DNA from: Bifidobacterium hapali
Lineage (GTDB): Bacteria; Actinomycetota; Actinomycetes; Actinomycetales; Bifidobacteriaceae
Assembly: GCF_002259755.1 (NCBI RefSeq)
Contig: NZ_MWWY01000023.1
Coordinates: forward strand, 1-41,960
Length of the DNA stretch: 41,960 bases
Direction: 5' to 3'
The notes beneath the pieces are model-generated. The model worked only from the letters and a program-made list of their open reading frames with translations. It had not been told where the DNA came from and ran no database searches. Made by a program: the position numbers and the translations under genes. Shown in pieces: positions 8,884 to 16,487 of the stretch. Every line of letters begins with the position of its first letter. Within the stretch, counting starts at the first letter, position 1.

Positions 8884-10476
8884 TCAGGACTCGGACGCCT
8901 TCATGGTGTCGTCGTAAGCCTTCTGCCACAGGGCGATGTTGTCTTCGATACCACTCTTCTTGAGGGTGTCGATGTAGGTGTTCCAAGCATCGTCGGTCAG
9001 ACCGCCGTCCTGAATCCACGTGGAGATGAGCGGCAGAGCGTAGTTCCAGATAGTCGAGTTGTTGTTCGACACCGTGGTGTTGTCTTCGGAGCTCAGGCGA
9101 GTGTACATCGGGATCAAATCCTTCTCGCCGATGTGCGACTGCTGGTTCTTGTAGACAGTGCCGTCCTTCTCAGCGAGGACCTTGTCCTGATCGCCCGTGA
9201 CGCTCATGTTCTCGCGCACCCAAGTCAGACCGCGGTCAGCCAGGCCGAAGGTGGACAGATCATCCTGGAACTTGATGACGTTGTAAACACCGTCACCCTT
9301 GTTCTCGATGTACTTGCCGAGATCGCCGTAGTAGGATTCCATCGAGATGTCCGGATCGAGGAACTTGTCGATGATCTTGAGCGCAGCAGTCTTGTGTGCG
9401 TCATCAAGACCAGCCTTGACAGCTGCACCGTTGTAAATATCCTGCATCTCAGCTTCCCACGTAGTCTGCTCGTAGGAGACACCCGGAGCAGCCGGAACTT
9501 CGATGGACTCGTACTCGTCCTTCAGATCGCCAAAGTTACCAGTGTTCCAACCGTAGATCAGACCGACCTTAGCGGTCTTGCCGTCGGAGGAGATGTCAGC
9601 AGTGTTGAGTGAAGCGTCACGAGTGAGCACGTCGGCCGGCATGAGGCCAGCTTCGATCAGGGAGTGATAGTACTCGATGACTTTACGGAAGTTGTCAGAC
9701 AGCATCCAGTTGCCGACCTTACCGTCCTTGACGTAGATGCCCTGCGAGCCAGAGCCGGTGGTGAACTGCGTGTTCTGACCAGTGCCGTTGAGCAGCAGGA
9801 ACGGGCTCCACCAGCCGAAGCCTGCGGTGCCGAGCTGGTTGATGAGCATCGGGACTTCGTCAGCTTCACCGTTGCCGTTCGGGTCGTCGTTCTTGAATGC
9901 GGTGAGGACCTTGGTCAGGTCATCCCATGTCTTCGGAACCTCAAGGCCGAGCTTTTCGAGCCACTGCTTGTTGATCATGAGGTTCTGACCGCTGGACCAC
10001 TTCGCACCGGAAGCGTTGCCGTAGTCAGACGGAACCTGCCAGATGTGGCCTTCGAGGTCGGAGCCGAACATCTTGGCTTCCGGAATCGTGTCGAAATATT
10101 CCTTGACGTTCGGCATCTGGTCGAGATCGTCGCTTAGGTCTTCCCAGTAGTTGTACTGGGCGAAGTTGTCGGCATTGTAGCCCCAGATGGTGATGTCGCC
10201 GACGTCGCCGGAGGCGAGCACGGTGGAAGCCTGCTGAGCCCACTGTGTATCGAGGATTTCTTCCCACTTGATTTCGCAGTCGCACGCGGCTTCGAGATCC
10301 TTGGTGAGGTTCATTTCCTTGGCTTCGATCTGAGTGCTGCGCTTGATCAGCGTGATCTTGACAACTGGCTTACCGTCAGCGTTGGTTTCGCTCTTCTGCT
10401 CTCCACAGCCGGAAAGTCCGAGCGTGGCAAGCATCGTTAGTGCGATACCGGCAGCAAGTGGCTTCCTGATATGCAT
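8884..10476 (-). CDS. ABC transporter substrate-binding lipoprotein
   Basis: A 530-residue extracellular binding protein. The N-terminus MHIRKPLAAGIALTMLATLG leads into a lipobox LSGC with the lipidated cysteine at residue 24, so the mature protein is membrane-anchored. The length and features such as DIWQVPSDYG-like central segments fit the long LplA/CUT1 binding proteins partnering LplB/LplC permeases. AAAGGAG lies 6 bp upstream of the ATG. The promoter (10606-10634) overlaps two operator-like palindromes shared with the GH43 genes, so the importer is probably regulated with them. Bound ligand cannot be read from sequence; arabinose-containing oligosaccharides are the contextual guess. Confidence 0.92.
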   Translation of the reverse strand: MHIRKPLAAGIALTMLATLGLSGCGEQKSETNADGKPVVKITLIKRSTQIEAKEMNLTKDLEAACDCEIKWEEILDTQWAQQASTVLASGDVGDITIWGYNADNFAQYNYWEDLSDDLDQMPNVKEYFDTIPEAKMFGSDLEGHIWQVPSDYGNASGAKWSSGQNLMINKQWLEKLGLEVPKTWDDLTKVLTAFKNDDPNGNGEADEVPMLINQLGTAGFGWWSPFLLLNGTGQNTQFTTGSGSQGIYVKDGKVGNWMLSDNFRKVIEYYHSLIEAGLMPADVLTRDASLNTADISSDGKTAKVGLIYGWNTGNFGDLKDEYESIEVPAAPGVSYEQTTWEAEMQDIYNGAAVKAGLDDAHKTAALKIIDKFLDPDISMESYYGDLGKYIENKGDGVYNVIKFQDDLSTFGLADRGLTWVRENMSVTGDQDKVLAEKDGTVYKNQQSHIGEKDLIPMYTRLSSEDNTTVSNNNSTIWNYALPLISTWIQDGGLTDDAWNTYIDTLKKSGIEDNIALWQKAYDDTMKASES

Positions 10477-10588
10477 AGTTTTCTCCTTTGATTACTTCTC
10501 CTGACTTGCGTCAGGCTTTGTGTTGCCTGCGATGACGGGCTGCAACGACTTCCTTCAGCCCGATGGATCGGTGAGCCTCCGCGCTCGT

Positions 10589-10634
10589 TTGCAACGATGT
10601 AAATGATTGTACAGCGATTTTCATCGTTGTACAA
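10589..10634 (-). promoter_or_regulatory. Promoter and two LacI-type operators of the importer operon
   Basis: On the minus strand, TTGTAC (10629-10634), a 17-bp spacer and TACAAT (10606-10611) form a good promoter. Operator-like sites lie at 10621-10634 (TTGTACAACGATGA on the minus strand) overlapping the -35, and at 10589-10603 (TTTACATCGTTGCAA on the minus strand) just past the start point. The same TTACAACGATGTAA palindrome recurs at 11942-11955, 16311-16326 and 16339-16354. Confidence 0.75.
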
Positions 10635-10712
10635 ATCCGACACGCGGATGGATCATTCTTCGTATTGAGTTGTATTCATGCGCGAACCCACAGCCTGCCG
10701 AACACGCAACGC

Positions 10713-10761
10713 GTGGCGGTTTTCGCTCACTGAGAGCCGCTCAGCGAGCGTTTTCTGCCAC
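10713..10761. repeat. Type-B palindrome (GTGGCGGTTTT family), copy 1
   Basis: Left arm 10713-10734 beginning GTGGCGGTTTTCGCTCACTG and right arm 10740-10761 ending GTTTTCTGCCAC form a 22-bp imperfect stem. It lies in the 383-bp gap between the importer operon and the GH43 gene. A further small hairpin GGCGG-TATG-CCGCC follows at about 10775-10790. Related copies are at 23104, 23166, 26928, 40253 and 40314. Confidence 0.8.
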
Positions 10762-10859
10762 ACACTAATACGCGTGGCGGTATGCCGCCAAGGGTGCGAC
10801 GAACATCGTAAACGAGCTTCTGACGCAGAATACTCGGCACGCTGCCTCGCGCAGATTAT

Positions 10860-11885
10860 TCAGGATGCGATATTGACTGGTGTTCCCGCCAATTCACCAC
10901 CGTCAGGCGGTAGCACATCGGTTGTTGACGGCGTCCACAGTGTATCCGGCTCAGGCACACCAAAATCAGGTGTACCATCAGCATTCCAATTCACCACACC
11001 AACGCGAGCGTGACGATTCGGGTCGAATAGCGGATCACCCTTTATATCGGTGTAATTGCGAGCATGGTAAATCATCAAATCTTGCGTACCATCTTCAGAC
11101 TTAGTGAACGAGTTATGACCCGGACCATACTGACCGTTCTGCGCGCACGTCTTAAACACCGGAACCGGGCTCTTCGTCCAGCTCGCCGGGTCCATCAGGT
11201 CGCTGCCACGTTCAGCAGTCAACAAGCCCACCGCATACGGCACGCCAGTACCGGACGCCGAATAGGTAATGAAAATCTTGTCATCGTGGAACAGGAACGC
11301 CGGGCCTTCGTTGACAAGGAAATCAATGCACTCCCAGTCATATTCAGGCTTAGTGAGCATCACCGGGTCGGCCGCAAGTGTCCACGGATTTGCCATCGGA
11401 GCGATGTACAGGTTGGAATTGCCGGGAATATCCGGATCTTTTTGCGCCCAAACGAGGTATTGCACGCCATCGATCACTTCGGTGGTTGCGTCGAGCGAGA
11501 ATGAGTCGATCGGAGTGACGATCTGCCCCTTTTCTACCCAGTTGTCGGAAGTCGGGTCGTCATCGGTGTTTTCCAACACGAACATACGATGCGTCGGCAT
11601 GCCAGATGATTCAAAGTCTGTTTCCGCACCAGCGAAGTAGATGTACCACGCGTTATTTACGCGATGGAGTTCGGGGGCCCAAATGTACTTGCTGCACGGA
11701 CCGGATTCGTGCTTGCGCCAGACTACCGTCTCCGGAGCCTGCTGCAAGTCATTGATCGTCGACGCATGGCGGATGGCGATGGTGTTGTATTCCGGGTCGG
11801 AACCAGTGAAGTAATACTCACCGTTGACGTTGAGCACCCACGGGTCCGCACGCTGGAGCACGATCGGATTGTTGTAAACAGCCAT
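10860..11885 (-). CDS. GH43 enzyme, probable exo-alpha-1,5-L-arabinofuranosidase (GH43_26-like)
   Basis: A 341-residue intracellular glycoside hydrolase with no signal peptide. The five-bladed propeller catalytic residues are recognisable: general base Asp14 in RADPWV, pKa modulator Asp132 in SFSLDATTEV, general acid Glu193 in LVNEGPAF; WAPELHRV at about 69-76 is a further family motif. The compact single-domain layout resembles subfamily 26 exo-arabinofuranosidases that remove arabinose from imported alpha-1,5-arabino-oligosaccharides. AAAGGAC precedes the ATG. It is transcribed from its own operator-bearing promoter at 11930-11958 towards the importer genes. Subfamily and linkage specificity are inferred; other arabinofuranosidase activities are possible. 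Confidence 0.88.
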   Translation of the reverse strand: MAVYNNPIVLQRADPWVLNVNGEYYFTGSDPEYNTIAIRHASTINDLQQAPETVVWRKHESGPCSKYIWAPELHRVNNAWYIYFAGAETDFESSGMPTHRMFVLENTDDDPTSDNWVEKGQIVTPIDSFSLDATTEVIDGVQYLVWAQKDPDIPGNSNLYIAPMANPWTLAADPVMLTKPEYDWECIDFLVNEGPAFLFHDDKIFITYSASGTGVPYAVGLLTAERGSDLMDPASWTKSPVPVFKTCAQNGQYGPGHNSFTKSEDGTQDLMIYHARNYTDIKGDPLFDPNRHARVGVVNWNADGTPDFGVPEPDTLWTPSTTDVLPPDGGELAGTPVNIAS

Positions 11886-11920
11886 TGTTTGTCCTTTGGC
11901 AATCCAGATAATCTATTTTT

Positions 11921-11958
11921 ACATCGATGAATATAACAGAATTACATCGTTGTAACAA
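11921..11958 (-). promoter_or_regulatory. Promoter and operators of the GH43_26-like gene
   Basis: On the minus strand, TTGTTA (11953-11958), 17 bp, TATATT (11930-11935). An operator-like TTACAACGATGTAA (11942-11955, minus strand) fills the -35/spacer, and a weaker TTCATCGATGTAAA covers about 11920-11933. The arrangement is the same as at the importer promoter. Confidence 0.72.
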
Positions 11959-12120
11959 CTCGGCGTTTCTCCACACCACCGCAACGCCGCAACGTTATCT
12001 TGAACACCATCCCATCGTTATAACCACTCCACTAAACTCAATACCGCATACACCCCATTACGCAACTTTTACCCCAACGTCAAGCAACCCAACACCCACA
12101 ACACGCACATCCCACCTCAA

Positions 12121-12142
12121 TGATAATCTTGCATATATGCAA
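12121..12142 (+). promoter_or_regulatory. Palindrome over the start codon of the HTH gene
   Basis: The perfect palindrome TTGCATATATGCAA (12129-12142) contains the ATG at 12137. TGATAAT at 12121-12127 is a good extended -10, placing the transcription start within a few bases of the ATG, so the mRNA would be leaderless. The palindrome is a natural autoregulatory operator for the encoded HTH protein (inference). Confidence 0.55.
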
Positions 12143-12721
12143 TCATCTGATATTCTCCGGCAGCTTATGCAACGTAGCGGCATGAATGCGGCGCAATTAG
12201 CCCAATCCACGGGCCTGAGCGAATCGCTAATATCGCGTGCGCTCCACGGCCGCATTGACCCAGCGTTCGGAAAAATATCAGCCGCTGCGGAGCACATGGG
12301 ATATCAGCTAATACTCAGCCCATTGGAACAGGCCACTCTTGACGCATGCAACTTGCATATGGAAGATCTCATTACAACCATCAATACCTACGCCAAAACC
12401 AACAAAGCTGACTCATGGCCTCCAATATCAGCCAGCATGCGTGAATTGTTGGAATCCTACGCATCCTCTAGCTCCAAGAACACTCCCGATGACTTATCCA
12501 TCGTCCTGAAACGTATGCCAAACAAAGAGTGGAGAGCGTTCATGTCCGGACTGTATTACAAACAACACTGGCCAAACGAGCAGGACCTTACAGCATCTGA
12601 TTTGCGCCTCGACGAGCAGTGGACTCCCCTGCGCAAAATATATCGTTCCGCCACACAACCTGACCCAGATTTTCTTACCTTCAACGTGTATCTACCGCAG
12701 GGAGAACTACAATGGAAATGA
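12137..12721 (+). CDS. Helix-turn-helix (XRE/antitoxin-like) protein
   Basis: A 194-residue protein. Residues 1-60 form an XRE-type HTH: LRQLMQRSGMNAAQLAQSTG, then LSESLISRALHGRIDP and AAEHMGYQL. The remainder is predicted helical with no recognised domain. The longer in-frame start at 11927 would translate the operator of the divergent GH43 gene and is rejected. Its stop overlaps the next start region (ATG 12712 or 12718), showing translational coupling to a short nucleotidyltransferase-like fragment. The pair resembles HTH/nucleotidyltransferase toxin-antitoxin modules. Its AT-richer sequence inside a conserved sugar locus suggests insertion. Confidence 0.75.
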   Translation: MQSSDILRQLMQRSGMNAAQLAQSTGLSESLISRALHGRIDPAFGKISAAAEHMGYQLILSPLEQATLDACNLHMEDLITTINTYAKTNKADSWPPISASMRELLESYASSSSKNTPDDLSIVLKRMPNKEWRAFMSGLYYKQHWPNEQDLTASDLRLDEQWTPLRKIYRSATQPDPDFLTFNVYLPQGELQWK

Positions 12722-12864
12722 CTCACGGCGAGCTCATGACACTCATTGACGAGTTGGCAAAAGAGTGCGTAGCACATCGAATAACAGGAACAATGACAAT
12801 ATACGGCGGCTGCGCGATGATGTTCCATCATCCCGATCTTCGTGCGACGCACGATGTGGACTGA
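12712..12864 (+). pseudogene. Truncated nucleotidyltransferase (DUF6036/AbiEii-like), 50 residues
   Basis: The short frame reads about 50 codons: an N-terminal helix, then TGTMTIYGGCAMMFHH and LRATHDVD, after which TGA ends it at 12862-12864. GG-A-M...R-T-DVD is the active-site strand region of MNT/DUF6036/AbiEii nucleotidyltransferases, which normally continue for another 100 or more residues. Nothing recognisable follows before the lacI gene, so the 3' part is lost. GGGAG stands 6 bp upstream of the ATG at 12712, and the gene overlaps the HTH gene. It is probably the remnant of a toxin whose antitoxin gene is still intact. Confidence 0.6.
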
Positions 12865-12932
12865 GCTGCAGAACTAGCAGCCCAGTCCCCGACAGTTTAA
12901 GGTATCTGCACCACAAGAAAATCACAGATCGA

Positions 12933-14006
12933 CTACGCCACCGCGGGCTGACGGGTGGAATCGCGCACGACTAGTGTGGAGGACACTTTGCGGAATACCG
13001 CCGCATCGGTGTCGTTGCCGAGCGGATGCTGCCCGGCGATACGCTCGTTCAACACGCGCACCGACAGTCGCGCCACTGCCTCAAGCCCCGGCGAAATCGA
13101 TGTCAATGCCGGCGATAAATACTGCGAATCGTCAGAATTATCGAAACCAACCACTGAAATATCATCCGGTACGCGAAGCCCACGCATCTGAATCGCATGC
13201 ATCGCACCAGCCGCAAGCATATCGTTCAACGCCACAACGCCATCCGGCTGCGCGCCAGAATCGAGCAGATGGTTCATCGCTTCCACGCCATCGGTACGAT
13301 GCCACATACCAACCGGCGCCTCAAGACGGGGGTCAAAATCAACACCAGCCTCTTCAAGCGCCTCCTTGTAACCCTGCAATCGCAACGATGCGGAACCAAT
13401 ATCCTCGCCGGGATGCGTACCAAGCACCGCCACACGCTTGCAGCCAATCTGCAATAAATATTGCGTCGCACGCTTGGCACCTTCAACATTTTCGGTGGCA
13501 ATATGATCGAATCGATCGGTAAAAATACGCTCACCCACCAGCACCATCGGATATTCGAGCTTAATATCTTCAATATCAGCAACTCCGAGCTGCAACGGAC
13601 TGTAAATCAACCCGTCCATCATGGTTTGCTGGGAGCCGAGCAGCGCATCAAACTCACCTTCGCGCGAGTACAGCGTCGGCTCAACGATTACGCGCAACCC
13701 AACTTTTTTCGCTTCTTCAATCACCAGCGACGACAGTTGCGCAAAATACGGCATCTGTAAATCAGGAATCGACAGACCGATAATGCCCGTTCGTCCGCGC
13801 CGCAGATTGCGCGCAGACACGTTCATCACATAGCCGAGCCGTTCGATCGCTTCATTGACTTTGGCTCGCGTTTTATCCGACACAAATTCGTAATCATTGA
13901 CCACGTTTGACACCGTTTTGATCGATACGCCAGCCGCTTTCGCTACATCGCGCATCGTCACCACATGGTCGTCTTTCGATACACTGCTGCCCATTGGTTG
14001 CTCCAT
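12933..14006 (-). CDS. LacI-family transcriptional regulator
   Basis: A 357-residue regulator. Residues about 15-70 are the LacI DNA-binding domain: TMRDVAKAAGVSIKTVSNVV and RLGYVMNVSARNLRRG hinge; the rest is the periplasmic-binding-protein-like effector domain ending at LVVRDST. The start may be 14006 or 13994; the latter has GGAG 7 bp upstream. It stands between arabinan-degrading enzymes and is the obvious candidate to bind the shared TTACAACGATGTAA palindromes at four places in the locus, releasing them when an arabinose-containing inducer is present (inference). No such operator is seen in front of the lacI gene itself. Confidence 0.92.
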   Translation of the reverse strand: MEQPMGSSVSKDDHVVTMRDVAKAAGVSIKTVSNVVNDYEFVSDKTRAKVNEAIERLGYVMNVSARNLRRGRTGIIGLSIPDLQMPYFAQLSSLVIEEAKKVGLRVIVEPTLYSREGEFDALLGSQQTMMDGLIYSPLQLGVADIEDIKLEYPMVLVGERIFTDRFDHIATENVEGAKRATQYLLQIGCKRVAVLGTHPGEDIGSASLRLQGYKEALEEAGVDFDPRLEAPVGMWHRTDGVEAMNHLLDSGAQPDGVVALNDMLAAGAMHAIQMRGLRVPDDISVVGFDNSDDSQYLSPALTSISPGLEAVARLSVRVLNERIAGQHPLGNDTDAAVFRKVSSTLVVRDSTRQPAVA

Positions 14007-14065
14007 ATTCTGTTCTCGTCGCCTGATAGATCGCGCGTTGCGGCTTGTTACTGCCGTATCGTATG

Positions 14066-14102
14066 CGGTTCGCTCGTCTGCGCGCGTGAGACGAGCGAAC
14101 CG
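14066..14102 (-). terminator. Hairpin between the GH43 gene and lacI
   Basis: CGGTTCGCTCGTCT (14066-14079) pairs perfectly with AGACGAGCGAACCG (14089-14102), loop 9 nt, 6 bp past the GH43 stop. There is no T run, so it is a hairpin terminator of weak type or an mRNA 3'-end stabiliser. Confidence 0.5.
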
Positions 14103-14108
14103 TAAGAC

Positions 14109-16283
14109 TTACCGCACCGTGATATCCATCGTTACCTCAGCATAGGCCGGATTGAGTTCCTCGTTGGTCTGCATGTCGAGAATCGGCATACCTTCGGCCG
14201 ACCAGTGGACGCGGCGGACTTGCGCATCGCGTCCACCGTACCGACCGTTGACATACTCGGCATTGTGGAACACGTAGATGAGATTGCCATCTTCGTCGTG
14301 CGACCACATGCCGTGACCAGTACCAAGCTGCCATTCATCGTTGTAAATTCCGGATTTTTGCAGCGGATAGTCAAGTTTCGTCCACGTACTCGGATCGGTG
14401 AGATCAGCACGACGACCTGCTGGCGCGCTCACTACACCAGTGGTGTAGTCGATACCAACCAACGAACCTGAATAGATCAGCCAAATGCGACCGTCATGCA
14501 CAACCGCGTTCGGACCTTCCGCAATCATGTTGTCCCACGCAAACTCTGGCACGATGATTTGCCGCGGCTCGCTGGTGAGTCGCGTTGGCTGAGCTGGGTC
14601 GAACGACGCGATCCACACGCTGCCGACCTGCTGCCACGCATAGTACCAGCGGCCAGAATCTTGGATGACGGTCATGTCGAGACTGATACGTTGCACTGGA
14701 TTGAGCGGACCGCCGCTCGACGTGAGAATTGGTGCGGGAGTATCCCAGTTAGCTGGGTTGCGCGGGTCGAGATCGCGGCCGTCTGCTGTTTGCTTGAGCT
14801 GCATGATATGGCAACTGCCAGTCCACATGTCCGGTTTGCCGGCGCGATTATTTGCGGTTCCGTCTGGATTGGTCGGCTCGCCGTCGAAGCATGGCATGAA
14901 CAGTACCGACAGTCGACCGCCGATCACATGCAGTTCAGGCGCCCAGAAACAGCCGGTCATCGCACGACCTTCACTATTGAGATCGCCGCACTTGAGCAAG
15001 TCGATCTCACGATCGCGACCGCCGTTTGCATCGGCAAGATCGGCAATACGCGATGCAACGCGCAACGGCATGTGCGTAGCACCACCGTTGGGATCGATGC
15101 AATTGCCATCCGTGTCGTCGGTAGCGATAAACAAGAACAGTTGTTCACCGTTGTAATTCCACGCGAACACGGACGGATCGGCACGTTCGACCGCAAAGGG
15201 AACTGGATGCACTGTTTGCCGGATATATCCACGAATAGTGCGGCGCTCGCCAGACTTGAGTTGTCCCGCCGATGCGTCGTTTGCGAGTGCTGCGAGTTGA
15301 TCTGCATTCCAGTCCACGGCACGCATCGCAGTTGATCCGTCGGAATACTGCAGTTTCGCAGTCGTGCGAGCAAGCGAGCCGATCAAGTCGCGCGCTTCGC
15401 CGTCAACAAGCGTGGACGGTATGGTCATCGCCGGCAAGCTCACGCCGGTATTGTATATACGACCGAACCGTTCGATCAGTGCACTCGCTTCCGCATCGCT
15501 GACAGTGATGACGTTGCCAGGAACAATACGGCCGAGGCCGGGGATAGTGGCGTCTCGCGTCGGTACACCAGTCGATGCGTCAGCCGATGCGAACGCGGTC
15601 GTTACATCGTTGTCAATCGCAGTATCGTCAGTCGTGATCGCAGTCGGCAGTACAGTTCTCTGCTCAGCAGATCGTACGATATCGTCTGTAAACGCAACGC
15701 AAGTCTGTCCATCGTCATTTTGCCAGCGAATGACATACTGTTGCGTTGCCGTGTCGAACGTAACTGACGGTTCGTGTACGCCGGCCGTCGTGTCAAGATG
15801 AACTTGGCCGAGTCGCGTGTACGACAGTAGATCGCGGCTCACGGCAAGCAGAAACGACGAGCGTTCGGAACCGTCTGATGCACCGCCGCGAGCGGTTCTC
15901 GTGGCAACGATCGCAAAACGTCCGTCTGCGAGTCGGAAGAGATAGGGATCGCGCAAACTTTTGAATTCAATATCAACGCCGGGCATGACGGCACGGTAAG
16001 CCAGTGCGTCGCTTAACGGTTGCGATGACATGTCACCTTGTGCGGCTGGCTCGGTCGATAATTGTGCGGCGGCAGTACAGGCAGTGCGCGCGTCGGCCGG
16101 CACACCGTCTCGCGGGACTGCTGCAGCAAAGAAAATACCGTAATTTTCGTTGAGTGCAGTCCATGCACCGCTGATGGATGAACGCAGCGCAAGGTGCATG
16201 CTCAGGGCAATATCCTCATTGTTCGCTTCATCGCGTGTCGTGGGGATTCTGGTGTAGCACAGCAGGGAATATGAGCCCTCCAT
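14109..16283 (-). CDS. Large two-domain GH43 family arabinofuranosidase-like enzyme
   Basis: A 724-residue cytoplasmic protein without signal peptide. The first half (about 1-360) begins SLLCYTRIPTTRDEANNEDI with LNENYGIFFA and SLRDPYLFRLADGRFAIV, a propeller-like segment of GH43-type sequences. The second half is the clear catalytic GH43 domain: Asp369 in ERADPSVF, FWAPELHVIGG, Asp536 in ISLDMTVI, and Glu589 in MIAEGPNAVV. It therefore probably cleaves alpha-L-arabinofuranosyl linkages of imported oligosaccharides; the exact linkage is unknown. GAAAGG lies 8 bp before the ATG. The gene shares a compact divergent promoter region with the arabinanase lipoprotein gene. The duplicated architecture could instead be a single extended propeller plus linker. 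Confidence 0.83.
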   Translation of the reverse strand: MEGSYSLLCYTRIPTTRDEANNEDIALSMHLALRSSISGAWTALNENYGIFFAAAVPRDGVPADARTACTAAAQLSTEPAAQGDMSSQPLSDALAYRAVMPGVDIEFKSLRDPYLFRLADGRFAIVATRTARGGASDGSERSSFLLAVSRDLLSYTRLGQVHLDTTAGVHEPSVTFDTATQQYVIRWQNDDGQTCVAFTDDIVRSAEQRTVLPTAITTDDTAIDNDVTTAFASADASTGVPTRDATIPGLGRIVPGNVITVSDAEASALIERFGRIYNTGVSLPAMTIPSTLVDGEARDLIGSLARTTAKLQYSDGSTAMRAVDWNADQLAALANDASAGQLKSGERRTIRGYIRQTVHPVPFAVERADPSVFAWNYNGEQLFLFIATDDTDGNCIDPNGGATHMPLRVASRIADLADANGGRDREIDLLKCGDLNSEGRAMTGCFWAPELHVIGGRLSVLFMPCFDGEPTNPDGTANNRAGKPDMWTGSCHIMQLKQTADGRDLDPRNPANWDTPAPILTSSGGPLNPVQRISLDMTVIQDSGRWYYAWQQVGSVWIASFDPAQPTRLTSEPRQIIVPEFAWDNMIAEGPNAVVHDGRIWLIYSGSLVGIDYTTGVVSAPAGRRADLTDPSTWTKLDYPLQKSGIYNDEWQLGTGHGMWSHDEDGNLIYVFHNAEYVNGRYGGRDAQVRRVHWSAEGMPILDMQTNEELNPAYAEVTMDITVR

Positions 16284-16304
16284 GACATCGGCCTTTCATG
16301 TCAT

Positions 16305-16354
16305 TTGAATTTTACAACGATGTACAGTATACTCAAACTTACAACGATGTACAA
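16305..16354. promoter_or_regulatory. Face-to-face divergent promoters with two LacI-type operators
   Basis: Plus strand: TTGAAT (16305-16310), 17 bp, TATACT (16328-16333). Minus strand: TTGTAC (16349-16354), 17 bp, TATACT (16326-16331). The two -10 boxes share the palindrome AGTATACT (16326-16333). Operators TTTACAACGATGTACA (16311-16326) and TTACAACGATGTACAA (16339-16354) occupy the two spacers. Both genes must compete for one core region, and a repressor would silence both. Confidence 0.8.
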
Positions 16355-16487
16355 ACTCATCGTCGCGTCGCACATGCTGTTTATACAGAATCGCCGATAT
16401 GCGTACGCATGTTGTTGCAACCTATGCAGTATTCAGCGCTACTCATACCGCGCACTCGGCGACCGCCGTCCGTTTAAAGGAAGTCCT

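Noticed and set aside
10775..10790. Separate regulatory hairpin GGCGG-TATG-CCGCC
   Set aside because: It is only a 5-bp stem next to a type-B repeat and is most simply a degenerate piece of the same repeat.
16305..16487. Longer start of the arabinanase lipoprotein
   Set aside because: It would translate the promoter and both operators; the ATG at 16488 has AAAGGAAG and opens a proper lipoprotein signal peptide.
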